Positions 1-9,721 of a DNA stretch of 64,000 nucleotides are shown piece by piece. The stretch's first letter is position 1, and the number at the start of each line of letters is the position of its first letter. The stretch is from NCBI RefSeq assembly GCF_007750395.1, contig NZ_CP036281.1, positions 1,182,501 to 1,246,500 on the forward strand, read 5' to 3'. Origin of the DNA: Polystyrenella longa. GTDB taxonomy: Bacteria; Planctomycetota; Planctomycetia; Planctomycetales; Planctomycetaceae. The notes beneath the pieces are model-generated. The model was not told the DNA's origin, did not search any database, and worked only from the letters and a program-made list of their open reading frames with translations. The position numbers and the translations under genes are program-made.

Positions 1-104
1 GTGGGCGAGCACTGTGATGGGAATCACTCCGGTTGATAAGACGGGTGATACCTAGACTACCTGCTCTGTCTACTGCTAATTGTCAGGGTATTGCATCGTG
101 CTTA

Positions 105-291
105 TTTGAAACACGAAGACACCAAGGAGGCACAAATAATTGCTTCCTTGATGAAGAGTTCATATACGTTTTCTGCAGCAAATGATCCTGGAACTCAAAA
201 AGGACTTGGCTATCGTTAAGCCTCGGTGATCGGAGGCCTTTTTGTTAGTTGTCCAGCTCTTTGTGTCCTTCGTGACTTTGTGTTTCAAAAA
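105..291. repeat. Long inverted-repeat intergenic element, copy 1
   Basis: The two ends form imperfect inverted arms of about 30 bases. The left arm (105-136) reads TTTGAAACACGAAGACACC and onward, and the right arm (262-291) is its approximate reverse complement, ending in GTGTTTCAAA. A related element with the same arm sequence lies at 27346-27460. The interior differs between the copies. It could be a small non-autonomous element or a dispersed palindromic repeat; no transposase is associated with it here. Confidence 0.6.
220..246 (+). terminator. Rho-independent terminator-like hairpin
   Basis: A five-pair stem GCCTC/GAGGC (220-224 with 233-237) is followed by C and a run of seven T. It sits inside the inverted-repeat element. 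The gene it would terminate, if any, lies to the left, and no convincing coding frame was seen there. Confidence 0.45.
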
Positions 292-350
292 TGAATTTGT
301 ATGTCACCCAACATTTATCAATTGTTAAAGCACAACTTGACTTAGGTTAG

Positions 351-378
351 CCCGGACAATCACGAAGTGTTGTCCGGG
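351..378. repeat. Hairpin repeat, CCxGACAA family, copy A
   Basis: A perfect 9-bp stem CCCGGACAA/TTGTCCGGG encloses a small inner stem CAC-gaa-GTG. Two hairpins with the same architecture lie at 38862-38890 and 38991-39018. A half-site (CCCGGACAATT) follows at about 463. Confidence 0.55.
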
Positions 379-519
379 GGCCGATAGGCACAAGCGATTG
401 AGAAAGTCACGGTAAAATGAACTTTCGACCGTGAAGGGGGGGATAGCTTGTAGCCTCGCAACCCGGACAATTAGCGGATTAGATCAGGCACTGCTTGGCA
501 ATTAGGGATAGACCGAACA

Positions 520-1146
520 CTACGTGCTCGTGTCTGAACCGAAAAGATCGTCGAACATTTCGTTGAAATTGTCATATATCGGTTGTGCATAATGCGCGAT
601 CACGGCGTGGTTCTGCATTTCATGTGGCTTGAATCTGGCGAGATACTCGTGATCAAACCAGACGAGAGGGTGCTCTGGTTCGGACTTATTCTTCGCATCA
701 AAACAGATCGGTCCCCAGCCATCACCCCACTGCGCAACGGGGATGAAATCCGCCCTGATCAAATCATCCCAAGCCGCTATAAGGAATCGAAGTGAGCCAA
801 GCGGATTCGTGAGTGGCAATGGTTCCCAAAAGATCTGCTGGTCATATTTACGACTGGATACATCATCAAAAAGATGGCACATCGCCTGAAGATAATTTAT
901 GAAAGATTCTGGGAAAACAAACTGGAAATCTTCTTCTAGGGTGCGGATGTCTCTGATTCTGGCTGTCGAATCTGCAAGTTTCCACTCCACCCAGCCATCA
1001 CTATTTATGGGACCGGCTTGCATTTCCGGGGGGACTCCAAAGCGATTCGCTTCTTTACTGGCTACGCCAAAATTTAAACCCAATTGAGATCTATGGACGT
1101 AAAACCGCTGGAGTGTATTTCGGTATTCTGTAATTTGTCTACTCAT
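520..1146 (-). CDS. SUKH (SMI1/KNR4)-like protein, possible immunity protein
   Basis: A 208-residue cytoplasmic protein with no signal peptide. Residues about 65-185 show the pattern expected of the SUKH/SMI1-KNR4 superfamily: an acidic helix (IRTLEEDFQF), then FPESFINYL, a central WEPLPLTNP segment, and a late VAQWGDGWGPICFD stretch. Many bacterial SUKH proteins neutralise polymorphic toxins, but no toxin gene is adjacent here, so an immunity role is inference from family only. It sits alone on the minus strand between repeat-rich DNA and a short exported protein. Confidence 0.55.
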   Translation of the reverse strand: MSRQITEYRNTLQRFYVHRSQLGLNFGVASKEANRFGVPPEMQAGPINSDGWVEWKLADSTARIRDIRTLEEDFQFVFPESFINYLQAMCHLFDDVSSRKYDQQIFWEPLPLTNPLGSLRFLIAAWDDLIRADFIPVAQWGDGWGPICFDAKNKSEPEHPLVWFDHEYLARFKPHEMQNHAVIAHYAQPIYDNFNEMFDDLFGSDTST

Positions 1147-1247
1147 TCTTTTGTCCTCTTTCTGAGAGGATAAGGTTAGTCACGCTAAGTATACAGTGGA
1201 AAAAGCTCTGTCACAGAGTCTGTTAAACTTGTCGTTCAGGCACCGTC

Positions 1248-1700
1248 TTACAAGCTGATATTCCCGAAGTGCGTCGTGTTCTGAATCGTTCCATAAGAGT
1301 CCCCATTGGATACGTTCACCAGCTGGGCAATTCCCCTTCGGGTTTTATCTTGCGGTGTGAGTGAGAACAGGACAGCCGGATCCTGCGACAGTCCGAGATC
1401 AATCCATTGCAGATAGGCCCCCACCGTCGAAGGCTGCTGGAAAGAGTCATCGACATGCAGCAGGATCTGTTGGCCATGTTCGTCGAGAATCTGAACTCCG
1501 GCATCCGCGCGGTCGTCGTTATACCGGGTCCCTTGAACGCACAATCGAGACTTCCCGTCGACCCGTCCCACAACGGCATTCACTGGGCTGTGCAGATCAA
1601 GCCGTTTCTCCCAGAGTGGTTTCAAAACCGCTGGTTTCTCGGCCACTGCGGTCATCGTCATGCAGAGACAGGGGAAGATAAATAAGAGAAAGCGAGACAT
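1248..1700 (-). CDS. Short exported protein of unknown function, possibly truncated
   Basis: A 150-residue protein with a clear N-terminal signal peptide: basic MSRF, a hydrophobic core FLLFIFPCLCMTM, and a likely cleavage after TAVAEK. The mature part reads like the first blades of a beta-propeller or FG-GAP type protein, with short strands and phrases such as GVQILDEHGQQILL. At 150 residues it is much shorter than a complete propeller and ends abruptly in NTTHFGNISL. It may therefore be a truncated copy of a longer exported protein. Function is not recognised. Confidence 0.5.
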   Translation of the reverse strand: MSRFLLFIFPCLCMTMTAVAEKPAVLKPLWEKRLDLHSPVNAVVGRVDGKSRLCVQGTRYNDDRADAGVQILDEHGQQILLHVDDSFQQPSTVGAYLQWIDLGLSQDPAVLFSLTPQDKTRRGIAQLVNVSNGDSYGTIQNTTHFGNISL

Positions 1701-1928
1701 ACGACGGCCTTCATGTCACTGTCGAGGAAAGGAGTAAGTCATCAGCACCAGTCCACGATAGACCCTCGTCGTAATGAAATCCAGAGAAGAATAGAACGCG
1801 TTCGCGGTTGAGGCAGACGGTCTCTGGCTCGGGGATATGGTGTTTGACACCCTCTGGGGAGGGTCGTAGAATCGAGGTCGTCAATCAGGCTGCCCTTAGT
1901 TGCGGGTGTTCTATTTTATATAAAGCGA

Positions 1929-3545
1929 ATGCAAAGTAGGCGGATAGATCTTATGAAATGGGGTGGCCTGAATGCATGGTGCTTTATCATCGCGACGACC
2001 TTAACGTTCGGAGAGGCGATGGGGGGAGTCGAGGAACGACCGAATATCATCGTGGTGATGGTCGATGATATGGGTTGGTCGGATCTTGGGTGTTACGGAG
2101 GAGAGATTCCGACACCGCATATTGATTCGCTGGCCCGGGACGGGTTGCGGTTCACCCAGTTTTATAACAACGCCGTTTGCGGTCCGACGCGGGCTTCGTT
2201 ATTGACGGGATTATATAGTCAGTCGGTGGGGCATTCGGGACGCCTCTGGAATGAACCGAAGGATCACAGCAAGTGCGTGTTGATTCCTGAAGTGCTGCAG
2301 GCGAACGGATACCGCACGATGATGGTCGGCAAATGGCAGGGCCGGGACCTGGCAGTGCAGCGGGGGTTCGATCGGTTCTTTGGTCCGAACTGCCGCTCGA
2401 AGATCAGCTATTATCACGAAGTTCATGGAAACAGCTTTTCGCTAGATGGCGATCCCTGGTCGTTCCCGGAAGAAGGGTTTTTCATGACCGACGTTTTCAA
2501 TCAATATGCAAATGACTTTCTTTCGGAAGCCGTTGCAGGAGAGGATCCGTTCTTTCTTTATCTCGCCTACGTTGCTCCGCACTGGCCTCTGCACGCTCCC
2601 GAGCAATACGTCGCTCCTCACCGGGAACGGTATCGCGAGAAAGGATGGGATGACTGGCGGGAGGAACGTTTACAACGTCAAAAGGGATTGGGGCTGGTGG
2701 CGGACGATGTTGAACTGGCACCGATTAATTCGAAGATTATCCCGTGGCAGGATGATCCCTTCCAGCAGTGGCAGACGGATCGCATGGCGGTTTATGCGGC
2801 CCAGATCTCCCGTGTCGACCAGGGGGTTGGGACGTTGCTGCAGACCTTGGAAGAGAGTGGTAAAGCGGATAACACGCTCGTGCTGTTCCTGTCAGACAAT
2901 GGTGCCGCTCCGGATGGGGGCCTCGCTCCGAACCAGCAGACATTCGGTTTTCGAGCGGACGATTCCGGGGCACCCTTCCGCCGTGACGGTGGGAAGATTC
3001 GTCCCGGCAGCGGTCCAGAAAACATGCCGGGGCCTCCCGACACTTTCGCCGGTTACGGACTCGCCTGGGCGATGACGAGTAATACTCCTTTTCGGGATAC
3101 TAAGATGACCGCTTATGAAGGGGGGATCCGGACCCCCCTGATAGCCCGCTGGCCAACCGTCATTAAGCAGCAGGGGGAAATCAGTTCCCAGATCGGGCAT
3201 GTGATCGATCTCATGCCGACCTGCCTCGAAATTGCCGGTATCGAATATCCTAATGAGTTCCAGGGACGACATCCGATACCGATGGATGGCAGAAGCCTGT
3301 TACCGATTTTCCACCTGCAGGAACGGGATGATTACCCGGCTCTGTTTTTCGATGTGCCACGTAACCAGGCAGTCCGTATGAGAGACTGGAAGCTGGTGAA
3401 TTCCAGACGGGGCAGTCCGTGGGAGCTCTACGATTTATCGATCGATCCCACCGAGAGAAAAAACATCGCCGACCAACATCCCGAGCAGGTGAACAAGATG
3501 AATACGGCCTTCGCCGAATGGGAGAAGCGAGTCGGCGCGGAGTAA
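1929..3545 (+). CDS. Sulfatase, formylglycine-dependent arylsulfatase family
   Basis: A 538-residue exported sulfatase of the alkaline phosphatase superfamily. The N-terminus carries a signal peptide (hydrophobic residues 17-33). The phrase RPNIIVVMVDDMGWSDLG gives the metal-binding aspartates D46 and D47. The sulfatase signature C84-G-P-T-R88, followed by ASLLTG, places the cysteine that a formylglycine-generating enzyme would oxidise. Later conserved segments include PFFLYLAYVAPHWPLHAP, FLSDNGAAP and a GGIRTPLIARWP stretch. Sulfatases of this type remove sulfate esters from algal or animal polysaccharides and are abundant in planctomycetes. The exact substrate cannot be read. No anaerobic maturase or FGE gene is in the window. 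Confidence 0.92.
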   Translation: MQSRRIDLMKWGGLNAWCFIIATTLTFGEAMGGVEERPNIIVVMVDDMGWSDLGCYGGEIPTPHIDSLARDGLRFTQFYNNAVCGPTRASLLTGLYSQSVGHSGRLWNEPKDHSKCVLIPEVLQANGYRTMMVGKWQGRDLAVQRGFDRFFGPNCRSKISYYHEVHGNSFSLDGDPWSFPEEGFFMTDVFNQYANDFLSEAVAGEDPFFLYLAYVAPHWPLHAPEQYVAPHRERYREKGWDDWREERLQRQKGLGLVADDVELAPINSKIIPWQDDPFQQWQTDRMAVYAAQISRVDQGVGTLLQTLEESGKADNTLVLFLSDNGAAPDGGLAPNQQTFGFRADDSGAPFRRDGGKIRPGSGPENMPGPPDTFAGYGLAWAMTSNTPFRDTKMTAYEGGIRTPLIARWPTVIKQQGEISSQIGHVIDLMPTCLEIAGIEYPNEFQGRHPIPMDGRSLLPIFHLQERDDYPALFFDVPRNQAVRMRDWKLVNSRRGSPWELYDLSIDPTERKNIADQHPEQVNKMNTAFAEWEKRVGAE

Positions 3546-3695
3546 GGGATTAGGTGGCGAACGGAAAAACTCAGGCGACTACGGAACAGGTTATGGCCTG
3601 TGTTTCGCTTTTCGCTTCTGGTAGGCTGGGAGTTAATACATCTCTATTATCTATTAATTGAAACTCTCTCGATGACTGGTAAAGAGCAGCGCACT

Positions 3696-4496
3696 ATGAT
3701 TCCTTCTATATTGCTTCGCGTTTCGTTTTCCACATTATTCAGCCTGGCCTGCATGGTCACTTTTGCGGTGCCTGCTTCAGCGCAGATCAAAATTGATCTC
3801 GAACGTCCGCCGGAAGGTCAGTTCATTGTCGATAAGGCGAACCTGATCAACCCGCAGGATGCCGAAGCGATTCGCAAAATGTCCGAGGCAGTGCTCAAGG
3901 ATAAAGCGGCACCGATCATCGTTGTTACGATCGAGTCGATGTCTCAGTACGGCGGAGCAGGGTTACGGATCGAAACCTTTGCCCGACTCTTGTTCGACCA
4001 GTGGGGAATTGGCCCGGAGAAACTGGGAGAGAACCCGTGGAACTATGGAATCCTCTTGTTGGTATCCGAACAGGATCGCAAGGCGCGGATCGAGTTAGGG
4101 GCAGGCTGGAAACGGGAGAAAGATGCTCAGGCGCTACAGATCATGGAAGAGTTAATCATCCCCCGTTTCAAGGAGGGGGACTTTTCCGCCGGGATTAAAG
4201 CGGGAGTCGAAGGGCTCGATAAAATGGCCCGCGATCTGGAGCTGCCGCGCTCACCTCGGCCTACTTCGCATTACATCATTGGTGCGGTCTTTATCGGTCT
4301 GTTGATCTTCACGGTGGTCTCGCTGATTCGTCGCGGTTCCAGTGGTTGGGCCTGGCTTTTCTGGGGAGCGATCTTTGCGATTATCGGAGTGATCCTGTAC
4401 CAGATGGCGACCAATCGTGGCGGCGGAGGTGGATATTCGGGCGGTTCGTTTGGTGGTGGATTTTCTGGTGGTGGAGGAGCGACAGGTTCGTGGTAG
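3696..4496 (+). CDS. Exported TPM-domain membrane protein
   Basis: A TPM-domain protein (YgcG family). I chose the ATG at 3696 because it begins a good signal peptide (MIPSILLRVSFSTLFSLAC, cleavage near ASAQ). An upstream GTG at 3600 is in frame but adds 32 non-signal residues. The TPM core covers roughly residues 30-180, with FIVDKANLINPQDAEAIRKM at its start and ARIELGAGWK in the middle. Two membrane helices follow, and then a glycine-rich tail (GGGGGYSGGSFGGGFSGGGG) typical of this family. It is probably coupled to the second TPM gene 107 bp downstream. The molecular role is not settled; some TPM proteins act as phosphatases or in membrane-protein quality control. Confidence 0.8.
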   Translation: MIPSILLRVSFSTLFSLACMVTFAVPASAQIKIDLERPPEGQFIVDKANLINPQDAEAIRKMSEAVLKDKAAPIIVVTIESMSQYGGAGLRIETFARLLFDQWGIGPEKLGENPWNYGILLLVSEQDRKARIELGAGWKREKDAQALQIMEELIIPRFKEGDFSAGIKAGVEGLDKMARDLELPRSPRPTSHYIIGAVFIGLLIFTVVSLIRRGSSGWAWLFWGAIFAIIGVILYQMATNRGGGGGYSGGSFGGGFSGGGGATGSW

Positions 4497-4603
4497 CGAC
4501 TCTGTCTAAGTTGCCCCCATTCAGGGCTTATCGAATTTCTTGTCGCATCAATCAGTTACCCCAAATTACCCCATCGAAATAGAAGCAGAACAGGAATCAA
4601 ACC

Positions 4604-5281
4604 ATGGGTACGGCATCCAGAAATTTCAGTGATGATGATCGTGAACGAATCAATCAGGCGGTCAAGCAGGCGGAGACAATCACATCGGCGGAGATTGTTC
4701 CTGTCGTTGCGGGGAGTTCGGGCAGGTACGACCGGGCGGAAGACATCGTCGGTGTCTGGGTGGCGGGCCTGTTGATCGTGTTGACCTGGTTGTTCTATCC
4801 TCTTCCCGTTTCCGATGCAGGTGACTGGTCCGCCACACATCCCCTCTGGCAACTGATCGCGATCCTTATTGCAGGTGTCGTCGGTTTTCTATTGGGAGCG
4901 GTATTAGGCACCTGTTATCTTCCGCTCCGCCGGATGTTCACTCCCGTCAGTCAGATGCAGGAGGAAGTTTACACGCGGGCCCGTCAGGTCTTTTATGACA
5001 ACCGGGTGCATCATACTGCAGGAGCAAGTGGTGTCTTACTGTATGTCTCCCTTTATGAACATCAAGCGGCGGTGATTGCCGACCAGACTGTTCTCGACAA
5101 AATCGACCAGGCAGGACTGCACGCGATTTGCACCGAGTTTACGGACCGATTGCATACGGAATCGATGGCCAGCGCTCTCTGTGAAACGATCCAGCATCTG
5201 GGCGAACGACTCGCCACCGATCTACCGGCGACAGGAGAGAAGAAGAACGAACTTTCTGATGCCCTGGTAGAATTGGAATAA
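4604..5281 (+). CDS. TPM-domain membrane protein, second copy
   Basis: A 225-residue protein with no signal peptide. The N-terminal half starts a TPM-like fold (RINQAVKQAETITSAEIVPV), is interrupted by two hydrophobic helices (about residues 46-66 and 84-108), and then resumes with VYTRARQVFYDNRVHHTAGA and LLYVSLYEHQAAVIAD. This arrangement, membrane helices inside a TPM domain, is seen in the short partners that often follow a YgcG-like gene. The pair probably forms one membrane complex. A specific activity cannot be assigned. Confidence 0.7.
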   Translation: MGTASRNFSDDDRERINQAVKQAETITSAEIVPVVAGSSGRYDRAEDIVGVWVAGLLIVLTWLFYPLPVSDAGDWSATHPLWQLIAILIAGVVGFLLGAVLGTCYLPLRRMFTPVSQMQEEVYTRARQVFYDNRVHHTAGASGVLLYVSLYEHQAAVIADQTVLDKIDQAGLHAICTEFTDRLHTESMASALCETIQHLGERLATDLPATGEKKNELSDALVELE

Positions 5282-5535
5282 CGACAAAAGATCGCTCGAT
5301 TCGGTTTTCACATTCGTAGGGCGGAACGATTAATATTGCAGAACTCGATGCTCGGAATCTAGCGGAAACTAATAAAGTACTTCGGGAAATCTTGCATGAT
5401 AAATGATTTACCGAAATGAATAGATTTACAGAGGACGGTGCGGGGAAGTAGTCTGGATAACGAATTACGGTCGTTGCATCCATGTGAGCAGTGCGTTCCC
5501 AAATTTCAGGCCCAAATTTCAGTTGGAGATAAGAT

Positions 5536-6462
5536 ATGTTTCGTCCATCAGTACTGAGCTTCAATTTCGATTGCCTCCGTCTGGGCTTGATGGCAGCGAC
5601 GTTTCTTTTCATTGGAGTGCAGACCGGTCTGGCGAGCGAGATATTTACGCAGCACAAGAATGTCGTCTATGCCGAAAAACATGGAGTCGCATTAGTGATG
5701 GATATCTTCGAACCCAAGGGGGAGAAGAATGGTTATGGTCTGGTCGATGCTATCTCAGGCGCATTCTATTCCGATCGAGGTAAATTACGGGATCACGAAA
5801 AAGCAAAAATCTTTGACGTCATGTGCTCCCGCGGATACGTCGTCTTCGCCGTGCGTCCGGGTTCCGTCAGCAAATTCACTGCCGTGGAAATGCTGGAAAA
5901 TTTAAGAGCTGGGTTTGAATGGGTGAATGAGCACTCCGGGGATTACGAAGTCACTTCGCCAGATCTGGGAATGGTCGGGGCTTCGGCGGGAGGTTACCTG
6001 GCTTGTATGACGGCTGTCAAAAGTTCGGAGTACCCGGAAACGAAAAACTTGAAAGCGGTAGGTGTGTTCTTTCCTCCCACGGATTTCACCCAGTACGGAC
6101 CATTTCAAGTCGACGTCAAACGGGATGATCCCATCAGCAAAGCAGCCCGAAACCTGTTCTTCCCCCATAACTATCAAAGAGCGTCGGCAGAGGAAGTCGC
6201 ACAAACATTGACGGCGTACTCACCAGCTAAACAAGTGACTGAAGCCACACCTCCCTTTCTGCTGATTCACGGGGATGCTGATCTGGTCGTGCCATTGCAG
6301 CAATCTGCGCTGATGCGAACGGCTCTCGAAGAAAAGAAAATACCAGTGGAACTCGTCGTCAAAAGGGGAGGAGGCCACCCGTGGCCCACTATCAGCGAAG
6401 AGGTGATTTTGATCGCCGACTTTTTCGACAAGACATTACGTGGAGTCGAACTGAGCGAATAG
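5536..6462 (+). CDS. Exported alpha/beta hydrolase (esterase, BD-FAE-like)
   Basis: A 308-residue alpha/beta-hydrolase. The signal peptide covers about residues 1-33. The nucleophile elbow is G-A-S-A-G in LGMVGASAGGYLACM. The acid residue lies in LLIHGDADLVVPLQQS and the histidine in KRGGGHPWP, giving a complete Ser-Asp-His triad in the usual order. The N-terminal strand KHGVALVMDIFEPKG resembles carbohydrate esterase and BD-FAE-like proteins that are common in planctomycetes. A GGAG-type ribosome site lies about 10 bp before the ATG. The likely role is hydrolysis of an ester bond outside the cytoplasm, possibly on polysaccharide side chains. The substrate is unknown. Confidence 0.82.
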   Translation: MFRPSVLSFNFDCLRLGLMAATFLFIGVQTGLASEIFTQHKNVVYAEKHGVALVMDIFEPKGEKNGYGLVDAISGAFYSDRGKLRDHEKAKIFDVMCSRGYVVFAVRPGSVSKFTAVEMLENLRAGFEWVNEHSGDYEVTSPDLGMVGASAGGYLACMTAVKSSEYPETKNLKAVGVFFPPTDFTQYGPFQVDVKRDDPISKAARNLFFPHNYQRASAEEVAQTLTAYSPAKQVTEATPPFLLIHGDADLVVPLQQSALMRTALEEKKIPVELVVKRGGGHPWPTISEEVILIADFFDKTLRGVELSE

Positions 6463-6492
6463 TGATGTATTACCTTCAGAGGGAATACTTGA

Positions 6493-7356
6493 TCAGATAA
6501 TGCGAGCTTCGCGTTCCATGTGGAAGCCGACTTCGTTCACTTTCAGGCCGAAGTGTTCGCCGACTTTGACCACCTCGCCCCGGCAATAGGGCGTGTTGTT
6601 GACGTACATGTCGAGTAATTCCTCGCACGCTTTGTCAAACAGAATCAGCGATCCGGGAGCCATCGCAACGAGTTGGCTCAACTCGATCTTTTTTTCGGCG
6701 AGACGTACGGAGACATCGACTTTTAATTTCATAACGCGGGCCATCCGCGTACGACGTTCCTCTTCGGTCATCGCACCACTCGGATCGGAATACGCCATCC
6801 CTTCGAGGACAGCCTCTTTCTTTGCCTCCTGAGTCGCTTTCTGGGCAACCTCTTTAGGGTCCAGGCAAGGTTTAGAGACGGGACCTACCAGGTAAAGCGT
6901 AAACGGGGTGCCTCCTTCAGCCGTCGCCTGCAGCGGAATCCACTGAGCCTCCGGGTCCGGAGTCACGAGATCGATTGCCGAGTTCAGATTGTCGAAGGGA
7001 TGGGAGGAAAAATCCTCAGCCATCAGCTCTTCAGGAAGGAGGGCCATCGACCATTCCATTCCAATTGTCCCCAGACGTGCTTTCTGCGATTCATTCGGTT
7101 CCCGATACCATTCCGGCAAAGGGAAAGATTCCGGAATGACAACCACAATCCCCGTGTTGCCGACTCGCATACCAACCAGCAATCCGGGTTCATTCAGCGC
7201 ATCCCGCTCGGAAGCGGTGGGAAGTGACGCCAGATCACCTGCCTCGACCGTATATTTCTGTTCAAAACATTGCTTCAGACCATCGGCGACGGATCCTGCA
7301 TTCGCTTTGGCCTGATCAGCGACCTGCTGAAAATGTTGAATCGTGAAATCGGTCAT
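6493..7356 (-). CDS. FliN/FliM C-terminal (SpoA) domain protein
   Basis: A 287-residue protein ending in a SpoA domain (about residues 205-285). The signature is VDVSVRLAEKKIELSQL, then APGSLILFDK, YVNNTPYCRGEVVKVGEHFG and LKVNEV, as in FliN and the C-terminus of FliM. The N-terminal 190 residues are unlike FliN and may form a CheC/FliM-middle-like domain (GLLVGMRVGNTGIVVVIPES). In flagellated planctomycetes such proteins belong to the motor switch, but no other flagellar gene lies nearby. It stands alone, divergent from the rpmE2 region. Confidence 0.7.
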   Translation of the reverse strand: MTDFTIQHFQQVADQAKANAGSVADGLKQCFEQKYTVEAGDLASLPTASERDALNEPGLLVGMRVGNTGIVVVIPESFPLPEWYREPNESQKARLGTIGMEWSMALLPEELMAEDFSSHPFDNLNSAIDLVTPDPEAQWIPLQATAEGGTPFTLYLVGPVSKPCLDPKEVAQKATQEAKKEAVLEGMAYSDPSGAMTEEERRTRMARVMKLKVDVSVRLAEKKIELSQLVAMAPGSLILFDKACEELLDMYVNNTPYCRGEVVKVGEHFGLKVNEVGFHMEREARII

Positions 7357-7917
7357 AAGTCATTTTCTGACAATTGATTGCGGAGATTGATCGGGTGCCG
7401 GACTTTCTAAACAGGCTGCACCTGTCGAAAATCACACATCCTCAGTATCAAAATCGGCCTTTTTCTATGCAAAATCCACAAAATCGGTGTAATTGGACCC
7501 CATACCAACGTGCCTCTGGCCAAAATTTCGCTCCTGACTTTAGGAAAGAAAGGAGGGGCGGGTTGTAAGATAATGAATAGTAGTGCTTTAGAGAAAATGA
7601 TTGTCGAAGTTTTACTGCTGCCAAGTTGATGTGTGACTTGGATGTCTCCTTACGAATTGGAAGAACTTGCCTCTGTGGAGGAAATTGATCGTCCTGGGAG
7701 ACTCCATTCTTGTCTGGGAAGGGGATTTCGTCCGGTCTATATCTTGTCGATTGTCCGAAGGATGCGTAAACTGTCCCGATTCTGTCCTCTGAAAACAGGG
7801 TATCCGTCTGCGCGGGTGCCGCGACAATATGCAATAAATTACAGCGTCTCAATTTGCGAGACCGGTCCCACTGGCGGGTTTCCCACTCTGGAACCCGGAC
7901 AAAAGGTTAAGAGAATC
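7357..7917. other. Intergenic region, divergent promoters expected
   Basis: 561 bases separate the FliN-like gene from rpmE2. Short open frames here have no protein-like composition. The rpmE2 frame stays open upstream to 7633, but that extension does not match L31. A half-site of the CCxGACAA motif (CCCGGACAAAA) occurs at about 7894. Nothing else was recognised. Confidence 0.4.
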
Positions 7918-8175
7918 ATGAAACAGGACATTCATCCTAAGTATCAACCCGTTATTTTCCTTGATACCGCTTCCGGCGAAAAAGTAGTGATCAGCTCCAC
8001 CATGGACTCAGACGAGTCAATGGAATGGGAAGATGGCAACACCTATCCCCTGATCAAAGTCGATATCAGTTCTTACTCGCACCCATTCTTTACCGGCCAG
8101 ATGAAATACGTCGACTCCGCCGGTCGCGTCGAGAAGTTCCAGAAAAAATACGGTTGGGGTGGCAACAAGAAGTAG
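7918..8175 (+). CDS. rpmE2: 50S ribosomal protein L31, type B
   Basis: Eighty-five residues starting [16 protein letters not shown], with the L31 landmarks FTISS-like [11 protein letters not shown], a [19 protein letters not shown] segment and [10 protein letters not shown]. The zinc-binding cysteines of A-type L31 are absent, so this is the zinc-independent type B form. I chose the ATG at 7918 because it matches the family start; the longer frame upstream adds unrelated residues. It heads the block rpmE2-prfA-prmC-murA, a gene neighbourhood known in other bacteria, and is closed by a strong terminator. Confidence 0.95.
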   Translation: MKQDIHPKYQPVIFLDTASGEKVVISSTMDSDESMEWEDGNTYPLIKVDISSYSHPFFTGQMKYVDSAGRVEKFQKKYGWGGNKK

Positions 8176-8281
8176 CGACCGTTCGGCTTTACCCGGCTGC
8201 CGGCGACTGCATGTCGTTTGTTTGCGCCCGGTAACAGTTCGATCCGGCGTGAAACGAGCTGTTTCACCGAACTGCACAATT

Positions 8282-8320
8282 AACAGGGTTGCCGGAGATA
8301 TTCGGCAACCCTGTTTTTTA
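8282..8320 (+). terminator. Rho-independent terminator after rpmE2
   Basis: A 12-bp perfect stem AACAGGGTTGCC/GGCAACCCTGTT (8282-8293 with 8305-8316) runs into six T. It lies 107 bp past the rpmE2 stop, so prfA probably has its own promoter. Confidence 0.85.
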
Positions 8321-8468
8321 TTTCACCCTGTTGTCTTCTAAGTCTGTCGTTTTCTAAGTCTGTCGTCATCTACTTTGGTTATCTCTTCGCTCTGGGTCTG
8401 GCTGGCAAATCCAGTTTCAGAACAGTTAGCGAACTCAACCACTCTTATTTCTCGGATATCAAGTCGTC

Positions 8469-9542
8469 ATGTTCCCCAGTCTAGAATCAAAATTGAAACG
8501 ATACGAAGAGATTGACAAGCAGATGACCGATCCGGAAACGATGTCGGATCCGGCGAAGTTCATTCCACTGCAACGGGAGCAGGGTGGCCTGGCGAAGGTT
8601 GCGAAAGCGATGCAGGTCTGGCGGGAACTCACAGAGAACATCGCCACTGCCAAAGAAATGGTAGACGAAGAGACCGATGCCGAATCCCGCGAATACGCGC
8701 AAGCGGAACTCGACGAGCTGAACATCGAACTATCCAAAGTGGAAGAAGAGCTGGAAGAACTTGTTACGGCAGGGGATTCCATTACTCGTGGTGGTTTGAT
8801 TATGGAGATTCGCGCGGGTACCGGTGGAGACGAAGCGGGTCTCTTTGCAGGAAATCTGTTCGACATGTATACCCGCCTGATCGAACGCCGGGGTTGGAAA
8901 TACGAAATCATCGACGCCCAACCTACTGAGCTGGGTGGTTTTAAAGAGATGACGTTCTCTATCACGGGCGACGGGGCCTTCCATCAGTTGCAGTTCGAAA
9001 GCGGTGGTCACCGCGTTCAACGTGTCCCTGAGACAGAGACGCAGGGGCGAATTCACACCTCGGCAGCAACAGTCGCCGTTCTTCCGGAAGCGACCGAAGT
9101 CGAACTGGACATCAAACCGGATGACCTGCGCATCGACACCTTCCATGCCAGTGGACCGGGCGGCCAGAAGGTTAATAAGACTGAAAGTGCGATTCGTATC
9201 ACTCACTTACCGAGTGGTGTTGTCGTTCAATGTCAGGATGAAAAAAGTCAGCACAAAAACCGCGCCAAGGCGATGCGCGTGTTGCGAGGTCGTGTGCTCG
9301 AAGCGAAACAACGTGAAGAACAGGAAAAACGAGCCTCTTATCGCCGTACCTTGATCGGCTCAGGCGACCGGAGTCAGCGAATTCGAACTTATAACTTTCC
9401 TCAGGGCCGGGTGACCGATCATCGTATTAACCTGACCCTTTATAAACTCGATCGCGTCCTGTTGGGTGAGATGGATGAACTCATCGAAGGTTTGCTTGAG
9501 TTCGACCGGCAGGAACGATTGAATAATCCCGATCCTGCCTGA
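8469..9542 (+). CDS. prfA: Peptide chain release factor 1
   Basis: A 357-residue class I release factor that decodes UAA and UAG. The codon-recognition tripeptide is P187-E-T189, the P-x-T form of RF1 rather than the S-P-F of RF2. The catalytic G-G-Q (231-233) sits in [19 protein letters not shown]; PrmC methylates this glutamine, and prmC is the next gene. RF1 hallmarks [26 protein letters not shown] and [16 protein letters not shown] are all present. The length is normal. Confidence 0.97.
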   Translation: MFPSLESKLKRYEEIDKQMTDPETMSDPAKFIPLQREQGGLAKVAKAMQVWRELTENIATAKEMVDEETDAESREYAQAELDELNIELSKVEEELEELVTAGDSITRGGLIMEIRAGTGGDEAGLFAGNLFDMYTRLIERRGWKYEIIDAQPTELGGFKEMTFSITGDGAFHQLQFESGGHRVQRVPETETQGRIHTSAATVAVLPEATEVELDIKPDDLRIDTFHASGPGGQKVNKTESAIRITHLPSGVVVQCQDEKSQHKNRAKAMRVLRGRVLEAKQREEQEKRASYRRTLIGSGDRSQRIRTYNFPQGRVTDHRINLTLYKLDRVLLGEMDELIEGLLEFDRQERLNNPDPA

Positions 9543-9721
9543 TCTGGGGGACCCCGCGATTTCCATGATCGGGCGAATCCACGGCAATCGTGCGGATATC
9601 TGTTGATTTGTCCCCTTGGGGTGGCCTACCATCTGCAGTGCCCGGACGAACTGTCGGAACAGATTTCGTCCGTAGCGAGCTTTGCCGACCGGATCGAAAT
9701 TTTTCTCATGGACGACTGCTA

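Noticed and set aside
150-217. A 22-codon frame ending just before the terminator at 220-246.
   Set aside because: Too short, no ribosome site, lies inside a repeat element and is not present in the second copy of that element.
3600-3695. N-terminal extension of the first TPM gene from a GTG at 3600.
   Set aside because: The signal peptide begins at 3696; the extra 32 residues are not signal-like.
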